Positions 5,524 through 5,751 of a stretch of DNA of 5,751 nucleotides are shown piece by piece; within the stretch, counting starts at the first letter, position 1, and each line of letters opens with the position of its first letter. Below the pieces are notes generated by a model. It was not told the DNA's origin and ran no database searches. It saw only the letters and a program-made list of their open reading frames with translations. The stretch is from Flemingiibacterium sp045600005 (GTDB lineage: Bacteria > Bacillota > Clostridia > Oscillospirales > CAG-272): positions 1 to 5,751 of the forward strand of contig JAZRXB010000269.1 in NCBI GenBank assembly GCA_045600005.1, in the 5' to 3' direction. The position numbers were made by a program, and so were the translations under genes.

Positions 5524-5751
5524 GTTCGGATGAACCTTCATCTGCGCGAATCGCGCAGGATGTTCCGGCAGTCGCCGGACGTTCGTTTGAAATTTCGTCC
5601 GCGTGACCCGCGCGAGACGTTCCGGCAGTCGCCGGACGTTCGGATGAACCTTCATCTGCGCGAATCGCGCAGGACGTTCCGGCAGTCGCCGGACGTTCGG
5701 CTTCGCCGAACGGGGTCGTTCGGATGAACCTTCATCTGCGCGAATCGCGCA
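5524..5751. repeat. 57-bp tandem repeat array of three-hairpin units, runs off the window
   Basis: Units begin at 5524, 5581 and 5638 with a 57-bp period. A fourth begins at 5718 after an inserted copy of the CGTTCGGC hairpin (5694-5712), giving an 80-bp step, and is cut by the window end. In the first unit three hairpins follow one another: GATGAA-CC-TTCATC (5529-5542), CTGCGCGA-A-TCGCGCAG (5542-5558) and TCCGGC-AGTC-GCCGGA (5564-5579). The second unit is diverged in its first half but keeps GAA/TTC and CGCG/CGCG pairing and an identical third hairpin. The 57-bp period keeps both strands open as reading frames, but no ribosome binding site supports a gene. Confidence 0.88.

Noticed and set aside
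5479..5727. Possible repeat protein of 82 codons
   Set aside because: The start would be GTG without a ribosome binding site. The repeated peptide results from a 57-bp period divisible by three, and hairpin symmetry explains the sequence better.

Overview
The window is a GC-rich bacterial segment with three complete protein genes. They are separated and flanked by unusually dense, hairpin-forming short repeats. Shine-Dalgarno sites are clear, and two sigma-70-type promoters have 17-bp spacers. Together with the GC-rich palindromic intergenic DNA, this suggests an anaerobic, gut-type Bacillota (Clostridia, perhaps Oscillospirales- or Christensenellales-like). That placement is an inference and could be wrong.

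Layout: 1-160 is a GC-rich repeat leader. 175-1386 (+) encodes an amidohydrolase_2-type metal-dependent hydrolase whose N-terminus carries a small in-frame palindromic duplication. 1390-1595 is a convergent intergenic space made almost wholly of mini-hairpins joined by a constant CATCA linker, next to a long perfect palindrome. 1592-2503 (-) encodes an aldose 1-epimerase-like protein with a well-formed promoter at 2535-2563. 2504-3392 is a large divergent intergenic region. It holds a 28-bp direct repeat, a roughly 118-bp inverted-repeat element that can fold as a three-way junction, a strong promoter (2973-3001), and a long leader with seven 35-bp tandem repeats. 3393-5474 (+) encodes a 693-aa LVIVD-repeat beta-propeller protein. 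5475-5751 is a 57-bp hairpin repeat array that runs off the right edge.

The genes do not form one operon. The amidohydrolase and epimerase converge, and the epimerase and propeller diverge. The epimerase points to sugar metabolism. A shared carbohydrate-related role for the other two is possible but is not shown by the sequence. The most remarkable aspect is the non-coding DNA: every gap holds a different family of short palindromic repeats, several sharing a C(GAA)G or C(GCA)G mini-hairpin loop, and one such hairpin insertion appears to lie inside a coding sequence.
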